Part shown: positions 27,658 through 36,386 of the stretch, one piece after another
Layout of the letters: every line of letters starts with the position of its first letter
How positions within the stretch are numbered: position 1 is the first letter of the stretch
Source of the DNA: CAZWDO01 sp964632485 [NCBI: uncultured bacterium]
GTDB taxonomy: Bacteria > JAGOEH01
Assembly: GCA_964632485.1 (NCBI GenBank)
Contig: CAZWDO010000001.1
Location: forward strand, 299,573 to 363,572
DNA length: 64,000 bases
Direction of reading: 5' to 3'
The notes under the pieces: generated by a model
The model's database searches: none
What the model was told of the DNA's origin: nothing
Seen by the model: the letters and a program-made list of their open reading frames with translations, nothing else
Made by a program: the position numbers and the translations under genes

Positions 27658-29604
27658 ATGAAAAGCTATATCATGTCGTTGATGCTGATCGGCGCAATAT
27701 TGGCCGGTTTATTTTTCTATCTACGCACTGAACTGAACCGCCGCACCATTGAGCTTTATGAAGAAATCTATATTAAAAAAACGACGACCTTTGCAATTTC
27801 ATTCAAACGAATTATCTCCCAGCAAGATTTATATGAAAATTATTTTTTTAAACAACTTGAGGCGTTGCAAGTAAGTAGCCACACTCAATTTCAAGGGAGA
27901 AACTCCGAGAATCATTCCGGAGTTATTGTGATCAGAATTGATTCGAACGGTTTAATCATCGATTCCGGAACGTCATCCACAGCGCCGGATATTTTGAAAT
28001 TTATCCAAACCAATATCGAGCAATGGAACGATACCCAAGAAACCAACAGTATCGTTTATTTCGGCATGGAAGCAATTGATAGTATTCTTGTTTATATGTT
28101 AGTCAAATCCACACCCACAGGGTTCATTCTCAGTGGCATTCAGCTTCCCCTTGAGCAGCAGTTCGAAGATATTTTCAACATGGCTCATTTTTTTAACGAA
28201 TACTACCGGCTCAACCAATTCGCCTATCTTTGCTGGCAAGACGATTTGGGCATTATTGCCGCATCGCCTCCCTATCTGATGCTGAACCGCATTGAACAGG
28301 ATACTTTTCTTCAGCAAACCGCGGGTCATAAAATCCGACGCCACGTTTTTCAGGGCCAGTCCATTTTGGAAGTGATCATCCCCTTTGCGCCATTGGATAC
28401 TCCATCAGGAATCCTGCGGTTGGGTTTTTATCCTACTGAAATGGACACGGAAATAACTCAGGCAACCCTGCAACTGGCATTGATGCTGGCCGCTATCTGG
28501 CTAGTTTTAAGTATGGTCAGCGGTTATATCTGGCATCGTCAGAAAATCAATTGGCTCAACCAGCAATATTATAGTTTATCAAACTATACCGGCTTGATTC
28601 TGGAAATGATCGATGATGGAATTATCGTAATAGACGGGAGCGATGACTTACGATATTCAAACCCGGCGCTGGGACAGATTCTGGGATTTATTCCTGACAA
28701 CGGAAGTTTAGATAAAAAAATATTGCAGGAGCTACTTCCATGGGCAGCTATTACTCAACAAACACAAGGAGAACTTCAAGTCACTAATTATCAAGGCGAT
28801 CCGCTATATTTACTCTTCAGCGGACGTTCAATTCAGGATTCCCGGGGAGCGACCCAGCGATTAATTCTTTTACGGAATTTGACATCCTACAAAAAACTGG
28901 AAGAAAAAAGCCGGCAAATCGAACGACTTTCCCTGCTGGGTAAAATTTCTTCGATGATGGCCCATGAAATCCGCAATCCACTTAACACCATCAGCATGAT
29001 CATCCAACGCCTTCAAACGGAATTCCAGGTCCGCGAGAATACAGAGGAATTTCTTTATATGGCTCAGCTTATCAGTCGGGAAGTTCTAAGGCTGAACCAA
29101 CTTGTCAAACGATTTCTTGAATATGGACGGCTTCCATTACCCCAGAAAGATTGGTTTCCAGTTCGACAGCTATTCAACGAATTGGAAGTGATGATTGGCT
29201 ATTGGAGTGCCGAAAAACCTTATCGTTTCACACTGGAGATTGAGTCGACGGAACTCAGGGCCGACCGGGAGCAACTTTTTCAAGCGCTCTTGAATTTATG
29301 CCAAAACGCCTGGCAAGCGTTACCGGAAGAAGCCGGCGTTATCACTATTGAAGGCCGACTTCAAAAAAAACGCTATCTGATAACCATCACAGACAATGGG
29401 GAAGGGATTCCAGACCATTTGCAGAGCAAGGTCTTCGATTTATATTTTACGACAAAAAAAGATGGTTCGGGATTTGGCCTTCCTATCACCCAACGAATTA
29501 TTGAAGACCATGGAGGCCACATCGAAATGGAAAGCAAACCCGCGCAAGGGACCCGGATTATGATCGATTTACCTCTGGCTTCGGAAGACAAGGAGCGGCG
29601 ATGA
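27658..29604 (+). CDS. Membrane sensor histidine kinase (NtrB-like, PAS-HisKA-HATPase)
   Basis: 648 residues: an N-terminal transmembrane helix (4-22), a periplasmic sensor region (about 25-270), a second helix (about 272-293) and a PAS-like domain (about 305-410). A HisKA domain has the phosphorylated His436 in MMAHEIRNPL, and the HATPase_c domain carries NAWQALPE and GEGIPDH. It presumably phosphorylates the NtrC-type protein encoded next, with ATGA overlap of stop and start. It follows the outer membrane barrel gene by 3 bases, so the sensed signal may relate to the envelope or to that barrel. Confidence 0.92.
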   Translation: MKSYIMSLMLIGAILAGLFFYLRTELNRRTIELYEEIYIKKTTTFAISFKRIISQQDLYENYFFKQLEALQVSSHTQFQGRNSENHSGVIVIRIDSNGLIIDSGTSSTAPDILKFIQTNIEQWNDTQETNSIVYFGMEAIDSILVYMLVKSTPTGFILSGIQLPLEQQFEDIFNMAHFFNEYYRLNQFAYLCWQDDLGIIAASPPYLMLNRIEQDTFLQQTAGHKIRRHVFQGQSILEVIIPFAPLDTPSGILRLGFYPTEMDTEITQATLQLALMLAAIWLVLSMVSGYIWHRQKINWLNQQYYSLSNYTGLILEMIDDGIIVIDGSDDLRYSNPALGQILGFIPDNGSLDKKILQELLPWAAITQQTQGELQVTNYQGDPLYLLFSGRSIQDSRGATQRLILLRNLTSYKKLEEKSRQIERLSLLGKISSMMAHEIRNPLNTISMIIQRLQTEFQVRENTEEFLYMAQLISREVLRLNQLVKRFLEYGRLPLPQKDWFPVRQLFNELEVMIGYWSAEKPYRFTLEIESTELRADREQLFQALLNLCQNAWQALPEEAGVITIEGRLQKKRYLITITDNGEGIPDHLQSKVFDLYFTTKKDGSGFGLPITQRIIEDHGGHIEMESKPAQGTRIMIDLPLASEDKERR

Positions 29605-30959
29605 GTCAAACCCTTTTATTGATTGAGGATGAAAAATTCCAGGCTGATATTCTCATCGGGTTTTTGGAAAAAAATGACTGGAAGGTGCAATGGGCGCCAT
29701 CACAAAAAACTGCGCTGGCGATGATTGAAAAAGAACCGTTTGAGCTGATTGTCTCGGATTATCGGTTGCAGGACGGCAGTGGAGAGGAGGTACTGGAACA
29801 TTTGCAAACGCTTCAAAATGCCCCGCCCTTCATCCTGGTTACCGCTTTCGGAAATATTGAACTTGCCGTCCGCATGATGCAAAAAGGGGCTTACACCTTC
29901 ATCGAGAAACCGATCAATCTAAACAATCTATTAGAAAATATCAAACGGGCCGGAGAGAAAAAGCGATTGCAAGAAGAGAACCGGATACTGAAAGCTGATC
30001 TCAAAAAGATGGGTTCAAGCCCAATCATACACCAGAGTCGGTTGATGGTTGACCTGCTCAAATTAGCGGGACGAGCGGCTGAAACGGATGCCACGATTAT
30101 AATTTACGGCGAAAGCGGCACAGGAAAAGAGTTGCTGGCGCGCTACATTCACGAGCAATCAAAACGAAACGCGAAAAATATGGTGAATGTCAATTGCGCA
30201 GCGCTATCACCGACGCTGCTGGAAAGCGAGCTCTTTGGTCACGTAAAAGGCGCGTTCACCGGCGCCGACACCCATCGAATGGGCCGGTTCGAACAAGCGC
30301 ATCAAGGCACTCTTTTCCTCGATGAAATTGGTGAAATCAGTCCTGAAATCCAGGTCAAGCTACTGCGCGTACTCCAGGAGAAAATCATTGAACGAGTAGG
30401 CAGTAACCAACCGGTCAACGTCGATATCCGACTAATTACCGCTACAAACCGCAATTTGGAAGAAATGATCCGTCAAGGCGCCTTTCGTTCCGATCTCTTC
30501 TTTCGCTTGAACGTCTTTAATATCGAAATACCACCCCTCCGCAACCATACCGATGATATCATTCCGTTGACCCAGCATTTTATTCAACGGTTTGCCCGAC
30601 AATACCGACGTCCCCTTGAAGGAATATCCGACAGCGCCTTGCAAAAATTAATGAACTATTCCTTCCCAGGCAATATCCGAGAACTGCAGAATATTATAGA
30701 GAGATCGATCATCACTGCCGATGGAATACAAATCAAAGAAGATGATATATTGATAAAAAACGCCCGGCCCGTTCCCGCGGACACTACCGAAGGCCTGATG
30801 TTGGAAGAAAAAGTTGCTCAACTTGAAAAAAATGAAATACTATTAGCCCTTCGTGGACACCCGGGGAATCAAACCCGAGCGGCAAACGCACTCGGAATTA
30901 CCGAACGCGTACTCCGTTACAAACTGCAAAAGTACCACATCGACAGCGCCCGCGCTTAA
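29601..30959 (+). CDS. Sigma-54-dependent response regulator (NtrC family)
   Basis: 452 residues: a receiver domain (1-120) with phosphoacceptor Asp53 and KP at 103-104, and an AAA+ domain with Walker A GESGTGKE (170-177) and the sigma-54 contact loop GAFTGA (217-222). A Fis-type helix-turn-helix lies at the C-terminus (NQTRAANALGITERVLRYKL). It activates promoters with RpoN, which is encoded at 57420-58889. It overlaps the kinase by 4 bases. Target genes cannot be seen; the neighbouring surface locus is an obvious candidate. Confidence 0.95.
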   Translation: MSQTLLLIEDEKFQADILIGFLEKNDWKVQWAPSQKTALAMIEKEPFELIVSDYRLQDGSGEEVLEHLQTLQNAPPFILVTAFGNIELAVRMMQKGAYTFIEKPINLNNLLENIKRAGEKKRLQEENRILKADLKKMGSSPIIHQSRLMVDLLKLAGRAAETDATIIIYGESGTGKELLARYIHEQSKRNAKNMVNVNCAALSPTLLESELFGHVKGAFTGADTHRMGRFEQAHQGTLFLDEIGEISPEIQVKLLRVLQEKIIERVGSNQPVNVDIRLITATNRNLEEMIRQGAFRSDLFFRLNVFNIEIPPLRNHTDDIIPLTQHFIQRFARQYRRPLEGISDSALQKLMNYSFPGNIRELQNIIERSIITADGIQIKEDDILIKNARPVPADTTEGLMLEEKVAQLEKNEILLALRGHPGNQTRAANALGITERVLRYKLQKYHIDSARA

Positions 30960-31089
30960 CCACTTATCACTGGTTCCAAACTATCGCAAAGATTAAAAAT
31001 CCTATAATTTTCCAACATTTCATGGATTTGAGAGCCTGAAGTATTAGACGCAAATGAGATGGCGGAATAGAGGATGAAGGAGTGTTTAG

Positions 31090-31596
31090 TTAATTGGGGA
31101 GCTGGGGATACCAGTCATCCTCGCGAATTCGATCGACCTTAGCCACCAGGACCTCCCCGGTGCCGCTATGGAAAGCCACTTTACGACCGCGATTCAATCC
31201 AGTATCTTCACTTATAATAACCACTCGTTTTAATTCAAGGATACGGCGGCCAATCTGAATATTCTTGGCGCCAATTTCCGGAGTATAGTTCGCGGAACGA
31301 AAATTTTCCGCGCCGCCAAACAGATGCGCTTCTAAATCGGAAACATGCGACCCGGCATCGATAAACATGTTTACCATGTGGACAACCCCGGGGAAAGCAT
31401 AATGAGCCGTTGCGCAATAGGCATTCTGCGCAATGGGATGGATATAATAAATCATTCCCCCAAAACGCCTGATCTTATCAAAGATGGCGATAATGCCCCC
31501 CGATCCAAGAGCGGTATATAGAATCGCCGGTTCAAACAATACATAAATATAACCCGGTTGGACAAAAATTCTTTTTTCCGAGAACTCAGTTTTCAT
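31090..31596 (-). CDS. cheD: CheD-family chemotaxis protein lacking catalytic Cys and His
   Basis: 168 residues with the whole CheD fold pattern. The segment YTALGSGGIIAIFDKI (27-42) aligns with the catalytic T..LGSCVAV region, and FGGMIYYIHP (45-54) with the GGMAHFLLP region. In active CheD the Cys of GSC and the His after GGMA form the thiol-protease-like site that deamidates receptor glutamines. Here they read Gly33 and Tyr50. The codons (TCG GGG GGC) are clear in the sequence. The protein may therefore be a non-catalytic binder, for example of CheC-like partners. It is next to cheR on the same strand, far from the cheA operon at the right edge. Confidence 0.82.
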   Translation of the reverse strand: MKTEFSEKRIFVQPGYIYVLFEPAILYTALGSGGIIAIFDKIRRFGGMIYYIHPIAQNAYCATAHYAFPGVVHMVNMFIDAGSHVSDLEAHLFGGAENFRSANYTPEIGAKNIQIGRRILELKRVVIISEDTGLNRGRKVAFHSGTGEVLVAKVDRIREDDWYPQLPN

Positions 31597-31690
31597 TCAT
31601 TCTATAACCGTTCTGTTGATGAATAATCATCCAAACGCTATTACAAATTCCATACCATATTTTTAACCGATCGCGCTTGAATAAAATCAA

Positions 31691-32299
31691 TTATTTTTTA
31701 CGATAGAGTTGAGCATCAACAACAACCTGCTCAAATTGGACAAGTAGCTCTTCCGGCATTTTTTGTGTTTGTTCCATTACCAGTAAACCATGGGGCATTA
31801 ATGATCGGTAAAACATTTCAATTACAGATATCCGCTCCGAGGGCTGGAAATGCAATAATACATTTTTACACACAATCAGAGAAATATCATCTTGAATGGG
31901 TTTAAGTTCAAGCAAATCAAGCTTGCTGAAACGTACACGGTTTCGAATCGAATCCACAAGCCGCCAATAATTATTTTCATGGGATTCAAAATATTTCTGG
32001 AAATAGTCCGCAGGAATGCGTTCCAGCTCAGAAAATGGATAGACCGCCTTTTCTACAATCGGACCGAATTGATCATTGGGATCCAAATCGGTCGCCAGTA
32101 CCTGAACGTTTTTAAAAGCAAAAGTCCCCATAAATTCAGCCAACAGAATCGTTAAAGTATAGGGTTCCTGTCCCATAGCGCACCCGGCATCCCAAATACG
32201 GACAATGCTGCGTCCGGCGACCAGGGGGAGTAGATGCTTAACGGCCAGTTCCAAGGTATGCGAATCACGGAAAAAGAACGTAAAAGCCATACCAATCAC
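31691..32299 (-). CDS. cheR: CheR-type SAM-dependent methyltransferase, catalytic domain only
   Basis: About 200 residues. FFFRDSHTLE, SAM-binding IWDAGCAMGQEPYTL (residues 34-48), LATDLDPN and the CKNVLLHF signature (about 144-151) identify the CheR catalytic domain, which methylates receptor glutamates. The N-terminal helical domain found in most CheR (about 70 residues) is absent. The frame starts at a GTG (32299), with an ATG three codons later; AAAGG lies 2 or 11 bases before these. It is encoded upstream of cheD, with an MBL hydrolase gene 22 bases further upstream. Confidence 0.85.
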   Translation of the reverse strand: MIGMAFTFFFRDSHTLELAVKHLLPLVAGRSIVRIWDAGCAMGQEPYTLTILLAEFMGTFAFKNVQVLATDLDPNDQFGPIVEKAVYPFSELERIPADYFQKYFESHENNYWRLVDSIRNRVRFSKLDLLELKPIQDDISLIVCKNVLLHFQPSERISVIEMFYRSLMPHGLLVMEQTQKMPEELLVQFEQVVVDAQLYRKK

Positions 32300-32321
32300 A
32301 ACCTTTCTATGATCAAATTTA

Positions 32322-32924
32322 TCAATGTTTTATCGCAGTTGACATTTTTACGTTTTCCAGTGAACGCCGTAACATTTGAGTGACATTTTGATCGATTGCC
32401 GGGCCATGTCCCGGAAAAATAACTCGAATCGAAATACTTAAAAGCATTTCAAGATATTCGCCGAAATGGGGTGTATAGCTCCCTTCGGAGGTTTTGATAT
32501 CAAGAGGAGTGTCACCGGAAAACAGCCACCCTTCCTGGGGCAAATAAATAGATACAGAATCACTGGAATGCTCACTAACTGTAAATATCAATCCCTCGCT
32601 ATCGCCGATCGGAATTATTTGCTGGCGCTGAAGAGTGTCAGCCGGTACGGATAGATTGCCCAGAGCCCATACCCGAGGATGAAACTGCTCGACAATCGCT
32701 TTTAATCCGCCCGTATGATCAAAATGATTATGGGTGAGAATTACCTGCTCCACGCGCTTTTTTCCGACTCCGGTCGAAAGCTCCATAATATGCTCTATAA
32801 TCTTATCATCAATACCGGTATCAATAAGCGTATTGACATCACTCAGTTTATTCCAATCTCCCAATACCATATAAGCATTAGAACTATAAAGATGAGGATT
32901 GCTTCGGAGTTTAATAACTTTCAT
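32322..32924 (-). CDS. MBL-fold metallo-hydrolase
   Basis: Cytoplasmic 200-residue protein of the metallo-beta-lactamase fold. Zinc ligands: HNHFDH (65-70), an Asp in FSGDTPLD and a final His in FPGHGP. An extra His occurs in SEHSSDS. The closest general resemblance is to glyoxalase II or RNase Z-like small hydrolases, and the substrate is unknown. It is positioned 22 bases before cheR on the same strand, which suggests one transcription unit with cheR and cheD. A role in chemotaxis signalling is only a positional guess. Confidence 0.85.
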   Translation of the reverse strand: MKVIKLRSNPHLYSSNAYMVLGDWNKLSDVNTLIDTGIDDKIIEHIMELSTGVGKKRVEQVILTHNHFDHTGGLKAIVEQFHPRVWALGNLSVPADTLQRQQIIPIGDSEGLIFTVSEHSSDSVSIYLPQEGWLFSGDTPLDIKTSEGSYTPHFGEYLEMLLSISIRVIFPGHGPAIDQNVTQMLRRSLENVKMSTAIKH

Positions 32925-33023
32925 GGGTATTCAATTTGGAATTGCGCTGGTTTATCATGTTCAGACCTCAAATCTTCCAAGTCAGGCAATTTAGACATCA
33001 ATTATTGGTTAAAAAGAAATAAA

Positions 33024-33533
33024 TTACAGCAGACTTTTCACCCGGTCGATGATTTCTATCGTCAACCCAAAGAGAATTCCTCCCGAGATGCTGGCTGCCA
33101 ACTCAGTCCGAAAACGCGCGGATCGTTCGGAAACTGTGCGGGAAATATAATATAACAGTAGAGAAAACAAAATAGAAGCAGCAAGGTAGATTAAAAGCAT
33201 ATAGGCCAAACTAAAGGTTTTATCCAAATATTTCAAAAACCAATTAACTCCAAAATAAACTAAAGAAGCAAACGCACAAAAAAGGGTTTCCTTCAGATAA
33301 GTCATCCGATTCACTTTAGCAAGTTTGACGGGGATAAAAAAAAGGGTGATATAAGCCACGATGGAAAAAACAACCAAAGCTGCCAGAAGTTTAATTCTGA
33401 CAAGGTGTTCAAATGAGCTGGTATAGGTCTGCAAATTCACGCCGCCGGATCTGCCCTTAACCAGCAGATACAATAAAACAATTAAAACCAAAGCGCCGGC
33501 CATCAGAATCAGATCGCGCTTTTTTCGAGTCAT
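33024..33533 (-). CDS. Four-helix membrane protein, unknown
   Basis: 169 residues with four hydrophobic segments (about 9-25, 48-68, 82-100 and 110-128) and a final amphipathic part after SISGGILFGLTIEI. Basic residues flank the first helix (MTRKKRD). No catalytic motif or family recognised. It lies between the MBL hydrolase and the M20 peptidase genes on the same strand, with about 100 bases on each side. Confidence 0.65.
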   Translation of the reverse strand: MTRKKRDLILMAGALVLIVLLYLLVKGRSGGVNLQTYTSSFEHLVRIKLLAALVVFSIVAYITLFFIPVKLAKVNRMTYLKETLFCAFASLVYFGVNWFLKYLDKTFSLAYMLLIYLAASILFSLLLYYISRTVSERSARFRTELAASISGGILFGLTIEIIDRVKSLL

Positions 33534-33665
33534 GGCAAATCCTTTTTATAAATTTGAAAATAGTTCATAAAATTCGTCGCAGTTCCATTTCGCGCGCCCA
33601 ATCATTCCGGACCCCCAGGCGCTTAATCTCCCTACGGGGGAGACTAAGCGACAAATCTATAGGGT

Positions 33666-34904
33666 TCAAGCCAAAAGATCGATAGCGACTAAAGCCGTCA
33701 TGTGGGCAAAATCAATCAGTTGCTTAATTTCAACCGATTCATTGGCCACGTGAAATGCATTATCATCTCCCGGCCCCCATCCAACTGCAATAATTCCATT
33801 AAGGTTAAGGCTTTTGGCATAAGTGCCGCCGCCCATTCCAAAAGGTACGGGTTTGAAACCGAGCATTTCAATGGCATTTTCCTGGATCGCTTTAACAACA
33901 CGATTCTCAGGGTCGCATCCATGAGGATCATTCCAGGACATAACTTCAATTTTGAAGTTCCCCTGCTCGACCTTTTCCGTACATTGAGTTAATTGAGAAA
34001 TAACTTTATCTTTAGTTATTCCAGGAACTGTGCGGATATCAATGTAAATCACGCAAGTACCGGGGACAATGTTCGGCGCTGCCCCGCCATGAATTTCACC
34101 CAAATTCAAACTGGGATGTCCCAACATGGGATGGATTTCATAATCGAATTTGAGAATCTCCAATTGATTGACCAGCTTTGCCATCATATAGACAGCATTG
34201 ATTCCCCGTTCCGGCGTAGCTCCATGGGCTTGTTTACCAAATGCCGTAATTTTAAACACGGTCCGGCCCTTTTCTGCCACATCGATTTTCTCCATATTTT
34301 CACCAATATCGGGAATAATAGCAAACGTGGGATTGATAAGTTTTTCTTCCAGGAGATACTTGATCCCATAATCAATGCCATCAGGGTCAGCGGCTTCTTC
34401 GTCCGACAGGGCCGCAATTTGCAATTGACCCGGCAATTGGGAAGCTACACCTGTTTTCTGCAGGATTTCCGCAGCAATTAAAATCGCAACCAGAGGTCCC
34501 TTGTTATCCAAAACCCCACGTCCAATTAGCTTACCATCCTTTTCCGTCACACTAAATGGGTCTGAGTCCCAACCTTCACCGGCGGGAACGATATCCATGT
34601 GCCCCGGCATAAGCAGCCGCTTACCATTCTCATTTTTGCCTAAATAGCCAATCAAATTGGGCCGGCCTTCCTGGCGGGCAAACGTTTTAAATGGAATATC
34701 CAAAGCATTCAATTCCCTCTGGATAACCGCCGCTACCCGATATTCTTCACCCCGAAATTTCAGATAAGGATGTTCAGGAAGCTTTTCGCTCACAACATTG
34801 ACCGTTTTTTCTTTCACTACTTCCCTGACCAGTTCGATCAGTTTTTGTTTAAGCTCATCATAATGCGCCTGAAAATATTCATTGACACGCTGCTTGGCTT
34901 CCAT
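33666..34904 (-). CDS. M20 family metallopeptidase (ArgE/DapE/carboxypeptidase type)
   Basis: 412 residues from the ATG at 34904, which has AAAGGAG 6 bases upstream; six extra codons upstream are rejected. Metal site motifs of M20: GHMDIVPAG (H and the D two residues later), GRGVLDNKGP (bridging Asp) and LSDEEAADPDG (Glu-Glu catalytic pair), with a late H near AFHVANE. A dimerisation domain lies between. It probably hydrolyses dipeptides or acylated amino acids in the cytoplasm. It has its own TTGACA/TATTAT promoter at 35118-35146. Substrate not determined. Confidence 0.9.
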   Translation of the reverse strand: MEAKQRVNEYFQAHYDELKQKLIELVREVVKEKTVNVVSEKLPEHPYLKFRGEEYRVAAVIQRELNALDIPFKTFARQEGRPNLIGYLGKNENGKRLLMPGHMDIVPAGEGWDSDPFSVTEKDGKLIGRGVLDNKGPLVAILIAAEILQKTGVASQLPGQLQIAALSDEEAADPDGIDYGIKYLLEEKLINPTFAIIPDIGENMEKIDVAEKGRTVFKITAFGKQAHGATPERGINAVYMMAKLVNQLEILKFDYEIHPMLGHPSLNLGEIHGGAAPNIVPGTCVIYIDIRTVPGITKDKVISQLTQCTEKVEQGNFKIEVMSWNDPHGCDPENRVVKAIQENAIEMLGFKPVPFGMGGGTYAKSLNLNGIIAVGWGPGDDNAFHVANESVEIKQLIDFAHMTALVAIDLLA

Positions 34905-35117
34905 AGAAACTCCTTTCGACAAAAATTGATACTAAAATAACACACGTCACCAAAACAAGTCTATAAAACCGTAATATTCGCATTGCCAACTCCCCCCAAA
35001 AAATACACGTCCAGAAAAAACACCTGTTTTAATCGATATTCTCGGTTCCAGATACCTGTTTTAGATTCCCGTCAACTTATTTAAAACGTTTTGGGCTGAT
35101 TTAAATCATCTGTATCT

Positions 35118-35146
35118 ATAATATGGTAATTTATTTTCAATGTCAA
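35118..35146 (-). promoter_or_regulatory. Promoter of the M20 peptidase gene
   Basis: Minus strand TTGACA (35146-35141), 17 bases, TATTAT (35123-35118), with a leader of about 205 bases. Confidence 0.65.
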
Positions 35147-35156
35147 TAAAAAAAAC

Positions 35157-35185
35157 TTGCTTTTTCTTTTTTTTTAAATTATATA
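35157..35185 (+). promoter_or_regulatory. Promoter of the PilZ gene
   Basis: TTGCTT (35157-35162), 17 bases, TATATA (35180-35185), about 40 bases before the ATG at 35226. The remainder of 34905-35225 shows nothing else. Confidence 0.5.
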
Positions 35186-35225
35186 TGAATAAAGTTAGTT
35201 AATAACATAAATCAGACAGGCGAAA

Positions 35226-36386
35226 ATGTTCAATGATTTAACTGGTAAAACCAAAGACAAAGATCAAATTAAAACAATTCTCGAAAATGCCACTAATGTA
35301 CATGTGAAGTGTGAACTCAAATGTGGTGAAAAAGTTGCCTATGGCATGCTTAACAGCATTGAAGATAAGCAGATAATAATTTTCATAAAAGGATGTAATA
35401 AAGAGGATTTAAAAAAATGCGAGCTATTTTTCTTCTTATCCGGTTATCTGTTTGATTTTGAAACTGCCATCCAAGCCTTGGAAGATAATTTTTTCCATTT
35501 TTCTTTTCCTCCCAGACTTCATTACCGGCGGCGAGACAACCGGCTTGAATTCTCGCGGAGCGCTTCTTCCGATGATGAAGAACAACCTGTGTTTTGCGAT
35601 ATAAATAATCAGAGCCAATGCATAATTGGAAAACTTCTGGATTTAAGCAAACGGGGGATTGGTTTTAAACCTGAAACAGCCTTTATTGATTTGAAATTAA
35701 AAAAAAATGACACCCTTTCAAATGTCTTTTTTTACCTTGATGAATCAAATATCATCATTGAGGAATCTGTAATACGGAACATTAATAATCAAACCGTGGG
35801 ACTTGAATTTACGAAAATCACCGATTTTTTCAAGAAAAAAATCAGTGATTTTATTATTATTGAATTGCGCAAGCGTGATGAAGAGGAAAAACAAAAATTT
35901 CTAAGGGAAGCATTTCCTGAGCGTTATCGGAAACAACAGGAAAATTCCGAAAAATTACTTTTTACAACACAAGTACCTTCAAAGGATATACCAACGGTTT
36001 ATGATCCTAAATCTTATCGTGTTCTGGTCTTCGATTATAATCCCAATATTTATGAATTAATACAGCACACTTACCAAACGTATTACACCCGGGAACCGGA
36101 CCAGGGACGGATCAATCTGATTAAAAATTCGCCCCATATCCTGCTTACTTCGCTTTATCCCGCCAAATCCAATATGGATAAACTTAAATGGCTCAATTTA
36201 ATTAACGAATCGAAAAGCCGTAAAGTACCCATTGTAATCATTTTTGAACAGATGCTGGAAAAAGAGAAAATCATCGCCGCTTTAAAAATGTTTGGCGCTT
36301 CGGATATAATCATCCGCAACATTATGACGCATAAAGAAACCGTATGCGAACGAATTGACCGATTGCTTAAAAAAATATACCAATGA
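35226..36386 (+). CDS. YcgR-like PilZ domain protein fused to a pseudo-receiver domain
   Basis: 386 residues. The N-terminal part (about 1-95) is beta-rich, like the YcgR-N domain. The PilZ part (about 98-215) shows both c-di-GMP motifs: RxxxR (Arg102 to Arg106) and DxSxxG (Asp139, Ser141, Gly144). After a charged helical linker (215-245), residues 263-386 have the alternating strand-helix pattern of a response-regulator receiver (YRVLVFDYNPNIYEL; VPIVIIFEQ; FGASDIIIRNI), but the phosphoacceptor strand reads HILLTSLYP with Thr308 in place of Asp. It is probably a cytoplasmic c-di-GMP effector, perhaps acting on motility or secretion. It has its own promoter. Confidence 0.78.
   Translation: MFNDLTGKTKDKDQIKTILENATNVHVKCELKCGEKVAYGMLNSIEDKQIIIFIKGCNKEDLKKCELFFFLSGYLFDFETAIQALEDNFFHFSFPPRLHYRRRDNRLEFSRSASSDDEEQPVFCDINNQSQCIIGKLLDLSKRGIGFKPETAFIDLKLKKNDTLSNVFFYLDESNIIIEESVIRNINNQTVGLEFTKITDFFKKKISDFIIIELRKRDEEEKQKFLREAFPERYRKQQENSEKLLFTTQVPSKDIPTVYDPKSYRVLVFDYNPNIYELIQHTYQTYYTREPDQGRINLIKNSPHILLTSLYPAKSNMDKLKWLNLINESKSRKVPIVIIFEQMLEKEKIIAALKMFGASDIIIRNIMTHKETVCERIDRLLKKIYQ

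Noticed and set aside
32322-32924. MBL-fold protein as an oxygen-sensing diiron chemotaxis receptor
   Set aside because: The metal ligands look like those of ordinary zinc hydrolases and only the gene position suggests chemotaxis.
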